NCBI GenBank assembly: GCA_003223245.1
Contig: QHYI01000146.1
Span: forward strand, 1 to 32,506
From: Acidobacteriota bacterium
GTDB lineage: Bacteria; Acidobacteriota; Terriglobia; Acidiferrales; UBA7541
Length of the DNA stretch: 32,506 bases
Direction of reading: 5' to 3'
A program made the position numbers and the translations under genes. The notes below the pieces were generated by a model. The model searched no databases, had not been told where the DNA came from, and saw only the letters and a program-made list of their open reading frames with translations. Positions within the stretch are counted from its first letter, which is position 1. Each line of letters opens with the position of its first letter. Positions 24,670-32,469 of the stretch are shown in pieces.

Positions 24670-24824
24670 TAAGGTTTCGAAGGTAAGGCGCATGACACGT
24701 ACCAAGAGCGGATGAGCAGTGCCGATTAAAGGCGCGCTCTAGTCACTTGGATGCATTACGCCCAACTCGCGGAAGCGAAGCGGCTTCGGTTCCCGCGAGC
24801 CAGCTCCAGGAATACGGTTTGGCT

Positions 24825-24965
24825 TTATCGCGCCGGAAGCGACTCTCGAAGAAAGTTGACGTTTTGCTCGACGGTTCGGTGAGAGGTGTCGATGACAATA
24901 TGGTTGCGATTCCAAGGATCATATTCGCGAGAGATGGCCTCCTCCCAAGTCGGAAGTACCAACCC
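24825..24965 (-). pseudogene. C-terminal remnant of a P-loop kinase-like gene
   Basis: In one minus-strand frame the sequence reads VLPTWEEAISREYDPWNR, then NHIVIDTSHRTVEQNVNFL and RESLPAR before a stop at 24825-24827. The order (acidic helix, EPW-like turn, IDT strand, TVEQNV helix) is that of the last part of small P-loop kinases and AAA-type predicted kinases. The P-loop and start are absent. The assignment rests on pattern only. Confidence 0.35.
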
Positions 24966-25151
24966 GGAAACGCCGGTTGTTGACGCGTTGGGTTAAAAAC
25001 TCGTCTTGGTCGGTGCCATGAGCCAGAAATCATTGCTCTGTGCACGTTGATGATAAATCAGGCGCGGGAGGTCTTTTGCCAGGGGAGATTCCCGGCATCC
25101 TTAATATATGTGTATGTGATCGAGAGCCATCGCCCGCTGTCCAGTCGACCC

Positions 25152-25334
25152 TTATGCCGCTTCCCTCTCGTAATACAAACGTTTTGAAGGATCGCTCGTC
25201 TCAAACGGCCTGACCAGACCCTCCAGGCGGCAGTACCGGTACCTTTGAGGATTCTTGTTGTCGATTGCACATACCTTGATATAAATTCTCGGATTTCCAT
25301 TCCGAATCTTGGATTTTCTCATCTCATCCAACAC
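25152..25334 (-). CDS. Unrecognised small ORF
   Basis: A 60-codon frame beginning MLDEMRKSKIRNGNPRIYI and ending KRLYYEREAA. Basic and aromatic residues are frequent, which could suit a small nucleic-acid-binding protein. An internal ATG gives MRKSKIRN. There is no matching neighbour in the same direction and no good ribosome binding site, so it may be a relic or a chance frame. Confidence 0.2.
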   Translation of the reverse strand: MLDEMRKSKIRNGNPRIYIKVCAIDNKNPQRYRYCRLEGLVRPFETSDPSKRLYYEREAA

Positions 25335-25542
25335 CGAGTTTTTTCTCTCTTTCGGTTAACTATATTGATCCTGTTGAGATTAAAGGTTGACATCAGGGTA
25401 AGCTCAGTTTGGCTCGGGATTTGCTTGCTGGGTCGTCACCGGTATCATTCTCCCTTAAGTGGTATTGACCTTAGCGATCGAGTTGCAAGACGACGTTTAG
25501 CTGGTTGGCCTACGCTTCAGGTTGTGTTGACGGAGGCGCGTT

Positions 25543-28500
25543 ATGAAGAAGAAGTGGTCCAATAGTCTAATTCCCCTTGTGACTTTGTTACTGACGTTCG
25601 TAGCTGGCGCCAGCTACGGCCAAACCAGCCGTGGAACTCTGACCGGAATCGTCAGCGACAACTCCGGGGCAGTCATTACGAAGGCGACGGTAACGATCAA
25701 GCAGGAAGCAACGAACCTAAAGCGCCAGACCACCACCAATGAGGCTGGTGTGTACCGCTTTGATGCCGTGGACCTGGGGACTTATTCCGTGACGGTCCAG
25801 GCACCTGGATTTCGAACAAGCGATACCATGGGTGTCGCAATCCAAGCAGCTCACACCACCAACATTGACGTTCGTTTGGAAGTCGGAGAAACGACGCAAA
25901 CTGTGACCGTGGAAGCTTCGGCATTTGAGGTCGCCCTGCAGACCTCCGAGCAGGTGCGCGGGGCGAATTTTTCCGACCGCACGGTGGAAGACCTGCCCAT
26001 CGCGGCACTGGATAGCCTCACAGTCACACAACTGCTCCCCGGGGTGGTTACGGCAAATCAGGGCGCGGGCAACAACATCAACCAAGGTGGTACATTCGCC
26101 TACTCGGTGAATGGCCAACGCCCGCGCGGGAACAATTTCATGATTGATGGCGTCGAGAACAACGACATTTCAATCGCCGGCCCTGCCTTCACCATCACGA
26201 ATCCGGATGCCATCGAGGAAGTCAACATTCAGACCGCAGATTTCAGCGCGGAATTCGGCCGCGCTGGTGGCGCGGTCGTCAATCAAATCACCAAGTCAGG
26301 TACCAACAGCGTGCACGGCACGGCCACCTACATTTACACCGGCAGTGCCTTCCAAGCCCTTAGTAATGTGCAGAAAGCCGCCGCGTTTACTACTCCGCCC
26401 CGCGCCGTGGAAAACATCCCGGACTTCACGATTGGCGGCCCGGTTGTTATCCCCCATCTCTATAACGGGCACGACAAGACTTTCTTCTTTGCTGCCGCCC
26501 AGTGGGATCGGTTGTTCGGCGAAACGAGTGGCGGCAACTTGCGCCTGCCAACCGATTCCGGCGTGGCTACTTTGCAAGCCCTGGCCCCTCAGTGCCCAAA
26601 TGCCGCGCTCTATCTCAAGGTCCTCGGTGCCCTCCGCGGCGACCCGAATAACAGCTTTAAGACCATCCCCCTCGGCGTTCCCAGCGCCGCGGGCACTTGC
26701 GACAACTCGACCCGCGCGGGAATGGGATTGGACACCGGCCTCTTCGTTCGCGAACAATCGCATTCTTCGTTGGCCAACAACCACTTGGTACGCATCGATC
26801 ACAGAGTTTCGGACAAGCAAAACATGAGCTTCCGTTGGCTCTATGACAGTAGAGTGGTTGGTCCGACCCTGCACAATCTGCCTGGCTTCGACAACAACTT
26901 CACGGGTTCGACTCTGACCGGAAACTTCACAGATACGTACGTGTTTAACTCGCGATGGACGAACGAGTTCCGGTTCAACTATGGCCGCATCGGATTCAAC
27001 TTTCCCTTGGCCGCCCCCGACGCGTTCCACGCCGCTCTGGCGGCTTACACCATCTCCGGTGTGGCAGGTTTCGGCGGCGCCACGAACATTCCTCAGTTTC
27101 GCTTCGCCAACAACTGGCAATACCAAGACACCATGAGTTACGTGCGCGGAAGGCACACGTTCCGGTACGGCGCCGACTTCCTTAGACAACTCGCCCGACA
27201 ACACCCTCCGTTTAATGAACGCGGCTCCTTTGTCTATAACTCCAGCAGCGGCGTGAGCGCCTTCTCCAACTTCCTGGATGATTTCGGGGGCAATGGCGGC
27301 GGATTGAATCGGCAATTCGGCAGCTCGATCTATTATCCCAACCTGTTCCGGCAATCCTATTTCTTCCAGGATTCTTGGAAGACCACGCAGAACCTAACCC
27401 TAAACCTAGGCCTACGCTATGAAAATTTCGGTATGCCGGTAAACACCTTCACGGTGGCCGCTTTCACGAACTACGACCCGGTGAATTTTGCTGCTCCGAA
27501 TAAAGTCCCCGGCGACAATAACAACTTCGCGCCCACGGTAGGATTTGCTTGGAATCCCAAGGGCCATAACCTGATTGACCGGATGATGGGTGGCAAGCAC
27601 ATGGTGTGGCGCGGCGGATTCCAGGTGAGCTACGACACGTGGTTCAACAATCTGCTGTCTAATATTGCCGGCTCTTCACCCAATACACTGGGTGGTATCA
27701 TTCCGTCTGTTACCTCAGCGTCCGCCCCTCGGGGACTGGCAAACTTTAGCGCCCAGTTCGCCGGCATTCAGCCGACGCCTCCCACTGCGCAGTCTCCTCA
27801 GACGAACCTCTTCCTCCTGCCCTTCCGGAACCCCTACACGGACCGCTGGTCTCTAGGCTTTGAGCGCGAAATGCCTTACGGGTTAATTTGGGACAGCTCC
27901 TATGTAGGTTCGGTATCACACAGATTATTTCGCTCGATCGACATGAACCCGATTGCCGATCCGGCGACAGGCGCCCGCTTCATGCCACAGGTAGGAGTCC
28001 GCACAGTGCGCGCGACCTCAGCCAATTCCAACTACGAATCGCTTCAGTTGGAACTCAAGCGCCCATTCAAGTCCACTCCCGTTGGCGATCTTCAACTCGA
28101 GGGTTCCTACACTTACGCCCATTACCTCGACGAAATCAGTGACGTCTTTGGATTTGACTCCGATCCGACTTCTTTCCAATCAGTTTCTCAGGTCCTCGGC
28201 GCCAGCCGCCACTTAGACTACGGCAACTCCGATTTCGACCGCAGGCACGTCGGTTCTATCGCCGTAGTCTGGGGCCTTCGCGGTCCCAAGCAAGGTCTGG
28301 TCGGTTCGCTCGTGGGCGGATGGCAGCTTTCCGCCATCGCCACTTGGCAAACCGGCATCCCGTACACCTTGGCCAACGGTTCTGATCGCGACGGCGACGG
28401 CCAGCTCCTTAATGACCGTCCTGACATTGGTAACGCCTCCGCTCCCCTCAATACGCGCGCTATACTCGACCCGACTTGCACAACTGGATATCGCAATCCC

Positions 28501-28833
28501 GACCTGACCGGCACACCGTGCGTCAGTCCCACGAGCGTCCACTTCATTCAGGGTACCGGTCTTCCGAAGGCCAACACCGTCGGGCGTAATACGCTCACCC
28601 TGCCCGGTCTCGATAACGTCGACTTCGCGGTGGCAAAGGTATTCCGGTTCACCGAAAGCAAGAATCTGGAGCTGCGCGCAGATATGTTTAACGCGCTCAA
28701 CACGCTCAATCTCGGGTACACCACTCCGGGGGTTGGGCTGGGGCAGGCGGTGACCGATACGGACTTCTTAAACCAGAACCTAACCCGCGACAACCCTCGC
28801 ACAATGCGCGTCATGGCTCGGTTCAGCTTCTAG
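25543..28833 (+). CDS. Oar-like TonB-dependent outer-membrane receptor
   Basis: A 1096-residue receptor of the same family as the gene at 438. It has a signal peptide (about 1-26, AGASYGQ), a carboxypeptidase-regulatory-like domain (about 30-115: GTLTGIVSDNSGAVITKATV, then YSVTVQAPGFRTSD) and a plug (about 140-260: VNGQRPRGNNFMIDGVENND, then the family string EVNIQTADFSAEFGRAGGAV). The remaining 830 residues form the barrel, ending RVMARFSF with the terminal Phe. GGAGG lies six bases before the ATG. It probably imports an organic ligand with TonB/ExbBD energy; the ligand is unknown. It stands alone: no co-directional enzyme follows within 300 bases, unlike the first receptor. The two receptors are clearly diverged paralogues, not a recent duplication. 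Confidence 0.93.
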   Translation: MKKKWSNSLIPLVTLLLTFVAGASYGQTSRGTLTGIVSDNSGAVITKATVTIKQEATNLKRQTTTNEAGVYRFDAVDLGTYSVTVQAPGFRTSDTMGVAIQAAHTTNIDVRLEVGETTQTVTVEASAFEVALQTSEQVRGANFSDRTVEDLPIAALDSLTVTQLLPGVVTANQGAGNNINQGGTFAYSVNGQRPRGNNFMIDGVENNDISIAGPAFTITNPDAIEEVNIQTADFSAEFGRAGGAVVNQITKSGTNSVHGTATYIYTGSAFQALSNVQKAAAFTTPPRAVENIPDFTIGGPVVIPHLYNGHDKTFFFAAAQWDRLFGETSGGNLRLPTDSGVATLQALAPQCPNAALYLKVLGALRGDPNNSFKTIPLGVPSAAGTCDNSTRAGMGLDTGLFVREQSHSSLANNHLVRIDHRVSDKQNMSFRWLYDSRVVGPTLHNLPGFDNNFTGSTLTGNFTDTYVFNSRWTNEFRFNYGRIGFNFPLAAPDAFHAALAAYTISGVAGFGGATNIPQFRFANNWQYQDTMSYVRGRHTFRYGADFLRQLARQHPPFNERGSFVYNSSSGVSAFSNFLDDFGGNGGGLNRQFGSSIYYPNLFRQSYFFQDSWKTTQNLTLNLGLRYENFGMPVNTFTVAAFTNYDPVNFAAPNKVPGDNNNFAPTVGFAWNPKGHNLIDRMMGGKHMVWRGGFQVSYDTWFNNLLSNIAGSSPNTLGGIIPSVTSASAPRGLANFSAQFAGIQPTPPTAQSPQTNLFLLPFRNPYTDRWSLGFEREMPYGLIWDSSYVGSVSHRLFRSIDMNPIADPATGARFMPQVGVRTVRATSANSNYESLQLELKRPFKSTPVGDLQLEGSYTYAHYLDEISDVFGFDSDPTSFQSVSQVLGASRHLDYGNSDFDRRHVGSIAVVWGLRGPKQGLVGSLVGGWQLSAIATWQTGIPYTLANGSDRDGDGQLLNDRPDIGNASAPLNTRAILDPTCTTGYRNPDLTGTPCVSPTSVHFIQGTGLPKANTVGRNTLTLPGLDNVDFAVAKVFRFTESKNLELRADMFNALNTLNLGYTTPGVGLGQAVTDTDFLNQNLTRDNPRTMRVMARFSF

Positions 28834-29181
28834 GGCGGCCTCAGATAAAAGAGGCGCTTGGCTAACAGTTAGATTCAGAGCAAATCACACAAGCGGGTAA
28901 GGCTGCGTTGAAACAGGGTACGGGCGGCTTGGGCCCTCTTTTCCCGGTTGGGCATAAAACTACGCGGCTGCGTACTCCACTCAGAACTCCCTACTTTTTT
29001 GTGCTACTCATTGCATTATTTAATGTTAGGTCAATAGGATATCTCACGAGACTGTTCAAGTCCCGTTGGAGGACATTACCAGTGATCTCCTCGAAGCCCG
29101 TCATTTGACCGTGGATGAGCGAAACATTTGGAATTCTTTGCCTTCTTTCTTAATCGACACCGCACCGGCATCCACAACAAG
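28834..29181. other. Spacer downstream of the second receptor
   Basis: No intact gene is recognisable. A plus-strand frame without a start codon (29030-29215) encodes LEDITSDLLEARHLTVDERN and then IWNSLPSFLID, protein-like but unassigned; it runs into the decarboxylase relic in another frame. No strong terminator was seen after the receptor. Confidence 0.35.
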
Positions 29182-29486
29182 GGAGGAAGTGAGAAGCAAA
29201 GCTCGCGGCGAATGAATGCGGATTCCGCGCCACAGCACCACATGCTGTTTATGCCTCGACGGAAGCCCATATGTCGATTGCCAAGGCTGTCAGTTTACCG
29301 GCCGAGACAACTTGCGGCTTATTCCGGTGGATGAAGCTCCCCGAAGCTCTAGAGCAAAGAATGAGGAGCGACGAGGAACTTGGCATTACGCCATTGGCGG
29401 TGGTAGCGACGGCGGGCGCCGTGAATACAGGCGCAATCGACCCCTTGGCAGAGATTGCGGAGATTGTTCGCCTGGCAGGGACTCTA
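29182..29486 (+). pseudogene. Internal remnant of a PLP-dependent (group II / aromatic amino acid) decarboxylase
   Basis: Pieces of a pyridoxal-phosphate-dependent decarboxylase are found in order across two or three frames. GGSE (29182-29193) corresponds to the TSGGSEAN motif; KLAANECGFRATAPHAVYAS then TEAHMSIAKAVSL corresponds to the VYASEQAHSS-type PLP-stacking region. GRDNLRLIPVDE follows in a second frame, then LGITPLAVVATAGAVNTGAI and DPLAEIAEIVRLAG back in the first. The last is the ATAGTTNTGAIDP signature. Homology stops at about 29486, exactly where the stop codon of the convergent VapC begins (29484-29486). The HVDAAYGG and PLP-lysine regions are missing. Confidence 0.7.
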
Positions 29487-29894
29487 AATTGCGATTGTCC
29501 AGTTTTCCAACGCCAAATTACGCACTCGTCCGAATTCTCGCGTATTGTTCGTAACCAGGGTCAATCCGAGGCTACTTGCATGAGCGGCAATGAAAAGATC
29601 GTTTGCTCCAATCATCGCCCCGCGCCTCTGCAGGGCCGCACGGATCCTTGCATAGTGCGGTGATGCTTCGTCGGGGAAATCCAGGACCTCCGAATATCGC
29701 AGGAACGCGTTCAAAGCCTCATCATCCTGCTTTCGTCGCGCAGACATCTCGACCCCAAACAAGAGCTCCGCCTTCGTAACAACGGAAATGCACACATCAC
29801 TGACCAAGACTTTTCGTAGTCGCCTGAGAACCTCATCGTTCGAGCGCTTCATGATGTAAGAACAAGTATCTGTGTCCAACATGTAGCGAGGCAT
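29484..29894 (-). CDS. vapC: VapC-type PIN-domain toxin
   Basis: A 136-residue PIN ribonuclease of the classic VapC/FitB kind. The acidic residues are D7 (YMLDTDTCSYIM), E43 (VVTKAELLFGVE) and D99 (IGANDLFIAAHA), and the closing motif is TLVTNNTREFGRVRNL, where relatives have N or D after TNN. The C-terminus NWTIAI is typical. It should cleave tRNA or another RNA when freed from the antitoxin. The ATG overlaps the last base of the antitoxin stop (TAATG at 29892-29896), the standard co-translated order with antitoxin first. Its 3' end abuts the decarboxylase relic. Confidence 0.9.
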   Translation of the reverse strand: MPRYMLDTDTCSYIMKRSNDEVLRRLRKVLVSDVCISVVTKAELLFGVEMSARRKQDDEALNAFLRYSEVLDFPDEASPHYARIRAALQRRGAMIGANDLFIAAHASSLGLTLVTNNTREFGRVRNLALENWTIAI

Positions 29895-30097
29895 TACGGC
29901 TCACGCTCCTGCACCGGGAGGTCTTCGATACCTTCCATGAAGAACTGAGAGGCGACGGGGCCCTCAGCCAAGTAAAGAGACCAGTCCAGTGGTCGGGGCG
30001 ATAACACTACGTCGCTCCCCTCCTTCCTGATGAACACTTCCTGGGTATCGAACTGAAACTCCTTGGGCAAGCGGACAGCTTGACTGCGATTATTCAT
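29894..30097 (-). CDS. vapB: VapB-type antitoxin of the AbrB/SpoVT family
   Basis: A 67-residue antitoxin whose core [16 protein letters not shown] and [17 protein letters not shown] is the swapped-hairpin AbrB-like DNA-binding domain of VapB. The C-terminal part ([16 protein letters not shown], then EGIEDLPVQ) is the toxin-binding tail. The start is uncertain. Relatives begin with a short strand AKIFxNGRSQAV, and the preceding codons here (RKAKIF) fit it, yet no ATG lies in that position; a GTG at 30148 would give a longer product. The ATG at 30097 with AAAGG about 12 bases upstream is chosen conservatively. It is divergent from a second vapBC-like module, with 129 bases between the start codons containing a palindromic operator. 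Confidence 0.82.
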   Translation of the reverse strand: MNNRSQAVRLPKEFQFDTQEVFIRKEGSDVVLSPRPLDWSLYLAEGPVASQFFMEGIEDLPVQEREP

Positions 30098-30190
30098 GAA
30101 GATTTTGGCCTTTCGCTGCTGCCAGTTGCAACGGTATACACCACTCACGTTGGAAGCCAGGCGGACAAAGCGTAGGAATGCGTATGCAGT

Positions 30191-30227
30191 TGACATACGT
30201 ATGTCACATAGAATATGGTTTGACATA
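30191..30227. promoter_or_regulatory. Palindromic operator between two divergent TA modules
   Basis: TGACATAC (30191-30198) and GTATGTCA (30199-30206) form a perfect 16-base palindrome. A third TGACATA half-site lies at 30221-30227, ending on the A of the antitoxin start codon at 30227 and exactly 30 bases from the first half-site. TTGACA at 30190-30195 could be a -35. Position and symmetry point to autoregulation of the plus-strand module, and possibly of the divergent one. Confidence 0.6.
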
Positions 30228-30472
30228 TGCGAACCACCGTCCGCCTGGATCCCGCGCTCATGGCCAAAGCGAAGGAAGAGAGCGCTCGTACAGGCGAGAC
30301 GCTTACGGCGATGATTGAACGCGGACTTCGTCTAGTCCTTGCCCGGCCGCGGCAGAGCCGGCGTAGGACGATCATTCGCATTCCAGTATCACGGGCGGCG
30401 GGTGGCCTGCGTCCGGGAGTGAATCTGGATGACTCGGCCGCTCTCCTGGACATTATGGAAAAGCGCGGGTGA
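30227..30472 (+). CDS. vapB: VapB-type antitoxin of the ribbon-helix-helix kind
   Basis: An 81-residue antitoxin. Residues 1-40 form a ribbon-helix-helix DNA-binding domain ([33 protein letters not shown]). The tail [20 protein letters not shown] is the conserved toxin-binding end of this VapB group. The start codon is at the third half-site of the upstream palindrome, leaving no room for a normal ribosome binding site, so the message may be leaderless or nearly so. The stop overlaps the toxin start in a GTGA arrangement (30469-30472). Confidence 0.88.
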   Translation: MRTTVRLDPALMAKAKEESARTGETLTAMIERGLRLVLARPRQSRRRTIIRIPVSRAAGGLRPGVNLDDSAALLDIMEKRG

Positions 30473-30894
30473 TTCTCCCCGATGTCAACGTTTTGCTGTA
30501 TGCCTTTCGGCGGGATTCGCCCCGTCATGCGGAGTACCACCGATGGCTGGAAGCGCTGGTCAACGCCCAGGCAGCCTACGGTATCGCCCCCCAGGTGCTT
30601 GCTTCTGTGATTCGCATCAGCACTCATGCGCGCATCTACGCTCAGCCCAGCACGCTCGACGAGGCGGTCGAGTTCGGCCGCATCTTGCTAACGCCGGATA
30701 CCTGCACGGTCATAGACCCGGGCGACCGCCACTGGGACATTTTCGTAGACCTCTGTGCCAAATCTGGGGCCACCGGAAATCTCATCCAGGACGCCTGGTT
30801 CGCCGCTCTTGCCGTTGAGTCTGGATGCGAGTGCGTGACGACAGATCGTGACTATAGTAGATTCCCGGGGCTCAGATGGCGGACACCATTTTAG
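30469..30894 (+). CDS. vapC: VapC-type PIN-domain toxin (TIGR00028-like group)
   Basis: A 141-residue PIN ribonuclease starting with GTG at 30469, four bases inside the antitoxin gene. It shows the group's start [20 protein letters not shown] (D5), the helix YGIAPQVLASVIRISTHARI, where the acidic residue usual in this region is replaced by Ala-Ser in LASVIRI, DAWFAALAVESGCECVTTDR (D122/D139 region) and the closing DYSRFPGLRW. It belongs to the PIN group common in mycobacteria and acidobacteria. It forms a pair with the RHH antitoxin in front. Apparent loss of the second acidic residue, if confirmed by alignment, could reduce activity. Confidence 0.88.
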   Translation: MILPDVNVLLYAFRRDSPRHAEYHRWLEALVNAQAAYGIAPQVLASVIRISTHARIYAQPSTLDEAVEFGRILLTPDTCTVIDPGDRHWDIFVDLCAKSGATGNLIQDAWFAALAVESGCECVTTDRDYSRFPGLRWRTPF

Positions 30895-31043
30895 CCGAAC
30901 CGACTCTCAATCGTCTGGTTGAAGACGTTGGGGCGATCATAGCCCGGAGTTCGCGGCGAGTACGTCCGTGGCGGGAGAAACGTACGAAAGAGTTCTCTGA
31001 AATCGTTCTCTGGACGCAATTAGGGATCGAGGTCGCAGCCTGA
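30876..31043 (+). CDS. Small unrecognised ORF overlapping the end of the PIN toxin gene
   Basis: A 55-codon frame starts with ATG at 30876, 19 bases before the end of the toxin gene, and reads MADTILAEPTLNRLVEDVGA, then IIARSSRRVRPWREK and FSEIVLWTQLGIEVAA. It is helical and basic in the middle. No family, ribosome binding site or partner is visible. It may be a small gene carried with the TA module or a chance frame. The following sequence to 31199 shows nothing else recognisable. Confidence 0.25.
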   Translation: MADTILAEPTLNRLVEDVGAIIARSSRRVRPWREKRTKEFSEIVLWTQLGIEVAA

Positions 31044-31199
31044 GCGGAACAAATACTCTCAGCTTTTTGGGTCTGATGGACTCAATTGAGCTGCGCGGCG
31101 AAGCCCCTGAGGCCGGCTATTTGACCGCTCCGTTCGCAAGCAGGCACGCATAATGGCGGTATGAAGTGGAATAACCCATTTGTCGATGCTAGACCCGAC

Positions 31200-31640
31200 T
31201 CAAATAATGACAACTCTGCTCCTTTCCGAACTCTTCTCTGGCAGCAGCGTCAAAACGCCCCGATCCAGAGTCGCCAGCCTTCCTTTCCGGTGTATTGCGA
31301 GTCCAAGGAGGTAAGCATCGGAAACTTGCTGGTGTCCGAAAAGTCTTTCCGCGAACGGTTCAACCGCTCGTGGAAAACTAATATCGTCTGCCCAGAAGCG
31401 ATGAGCCGGATGACCTAAATTGGCCCGCAGTAGGCTAAGCGCATCGACAGGAGTGAGGGCGTTCGGCGAAAACACCGGGTTCGACAGAATGCGGACGAAG
31501 GCGGTCTCGGTGAAGGGGCACGTTGCCCACCCGTCGGTTGCATAACGAGCGATCCATTTCTGGACTCTTTGGTGCGCCAGATGGGCAGGCCAAGCGACAG
31601 CGATCAGAACATTGACGTCCAGTAAGAAACCGGCACTCAA
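31200..31640 (-). CDS. vapC: VapC-type PIN-domain toxin (TIGR00028-like group)
   Basis: A 146-residue PIN ribonuclease with FLLDVNVLIAVAWPAHLAHQ (D8), the central acidic position in CPFTETAFVRILSNP (E45), an acidic position in FWADDISFP and VSDAYLLGLAIHRKGRLATL with D107 and the closing LDRGV. It belongs to the same broad PIN group as the toxin at 30469 but is clearly diverged from it. It overlaps the antitoxin by four bases (ATGA, 31637-31640). The start MSAGFLLDVN is set by that overlap. Confidence 0.9.
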   Translation of the reverse strand: MSAGFLLDVNVLIAVAWPAHLAHQRVQKWIARYATDGWATCPFTETAFVRILSNPVFSPNALTPVDALSLLRANLGHPAHRFWADDISFPRAVEPFAERLFGHQQVSDAYLLGLAIHRKGRLATLDRGVLTLLPEKSSERSRVVII

Positions 31641-31864
31641 TCGAGCTCTTCCTCAAGCTTCTCGATATGTTCGCTTGTAACCACGGGGGATCCCGTCGGC
31701 AACTCGACGACGTGGAATCCGTTGACCATGCGAGTCCGCAAAGGTGCATGCAGCCCTCGGCGAGCCAACTCGGATACGGCCTTCCCAAGCGTGATATCCC
31801 GGCTCTCGGCATACCTTTTCACCTGGGGCACCAGATCGTCGTCCAAGGAAAGTGTCGTTCTCAT
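31637..31864 (-). CDS. vapB: VapB-type ribbon-helix-helix antitoxin
   Basis: A 75-residue antitoxin. The first 40 residues (MRTTLSLDDDLVPQVKRYAE, then ITLGKAVSELARRGL) are a ribbon-helix-helix DNA-binding domain, followed by a short toxin-binding tail (NGFHVVELPTGSPVVTSEHI, EKLEEELD). It is the first gene of the pair and should repress the module. Two 9-base direct repeats lie directly upstream (31871-31899). Its leader is only a few tens of bases from the broken end of the UnbV gene on the other strand. Confidence 0.9.
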   Translation of the reverse strand: MRTTLSLDDDLVPQVKRYAESRDITLGKAVSELARRGLHAPLRTRMVNGFHVVELPTGSPVVTSEHIEKLEEELD

Positions 31865-31870
31865 CGCAAT

Positions 31871-31899
31871 ATGATGTCATAGCAGACAAAATGATGTCA
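31871..31899 (-). promoter_or_regulatory. Direct-repeat operator of the third VapBC module
   Basis: ATGATGTCA occurs at 31871-31879 and again at 31891-31899, 20 bases apart (two helical turns). On the coding strand of the antitoxin these are TGACATCAT repeats, the distal one extended to TTGACATCAT and so overlapping a -35-like TTGACA. Direct repeats suit a ribbon-helix-helix dimer pair. Confidence 0.55.
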
Positions 31900-31944
31900 A
31901 TCGGAGCACTCTAACATCAACGATTGCTCGAGCGACCAGGAATT

Positions 31945-32469
31945 CGCAACAATGGCGACGGAACTTTCGCGGAGGTGGCCGCCGAAGCCGGCGCGCCCTT
32001 GATGGTGCCGCGTGTGAGCCGCGGCGCTGCTTTCGGCGATCTTTTCAATGACGGCCACATCGATGTGGTCATCAACAACCTCGACGGTAAGCCCACGATC
32101 CTCCGCAATGACGGCGGCGACCACAACAATTGGATCACTCTGAAGATGGTGGGTGCAGGGAAAAATCCGGACGCGCTCGGAACACGCGTAAAAGTGGCAG
32201 CGGGGGATATGGTCGAGTGGGATGAAGTGCGAAGCGGTGGCAGTTATCTCTCTTCGAGCGACTTGCGCTTGCACTTCGGCCTAGCCCGCCGAACGCGCGT
32301 AGATCTGATCGAGGTCCACTGGCCCGACGGCAAAGTCGAGACCGTTAAGGACGTGCTGCCTAACCATTTTTTGACCATTCAGTACGGCAAGGGCGTGGTG
32401 GAAACAGTTCCTCCGCGTTCGAACACGCCCGATATGCGCAAAAAGAATCCGGAGGGACCGGCCCGTTGA
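31945..32469 (+). pseudogene. 5'-truncated CRTAC1/ASPIC-UnbV protein
   Basis: The C-terminal 174 residues of a normally 500-600 residue exported CRTAC1-type protein. The remaining part begins in the last FG-GAP/VCBS repeat (RNNGDGTFAEVAAEAGAP, SRGAAFGDLFNDGHIDVVIN) and contains the complete ASPIC/UnbV domain (GTRVKVAAGDMVEWDEV, SGGSYLSSSDLRLHFGL, IEVHWPDGKVETV). The domain is associated with outer-surface or secreted beta-propeller proteins in acidobacteria; its molecular role is unsettled. Homology starts at about 31945, 45 bases from the VapB repeats, and no start codon with a ribosome binding site exists; a TTG at 31924 is the only in-frame candidate. The 5' part is missing and the TA module stands in its place. 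Confidence 0.75.

Larger units (their letters stand above)
24670..25542. other. Long spacer before the second receptor; decayed sequence and receptor leader
   Basis: About 870 bases with no intact gene. A kinase-like fragment lies at 24825-24965 on the minus strand (listed separately). A 60-codon minus-strand frame at 25152-25334 is protein-like (RIYIKVCAIDNKNPQRYRYC, then RLEGLVRPFE), but no family is recognised and no ribosome binding site stands before it. TTGACA occurs at about 25388 without a clear -10. GGAGG at 25532-25536 serves the receptor start. Confidence 0.4.

Noticed and set aside
26296-27354. Minus-strand open frame of 352 codons opposite the second receptor
   Set aside because: Fully antisense to a clear receptor, with repetitive Val/Glu/Gly composition typical of shadow frames.
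28834-28860. Terminator after the second receptor
   Set aside because: GCCTC and GAGGC could pair around an eight-base loop, but the stem is only five bases and there is no T tract.
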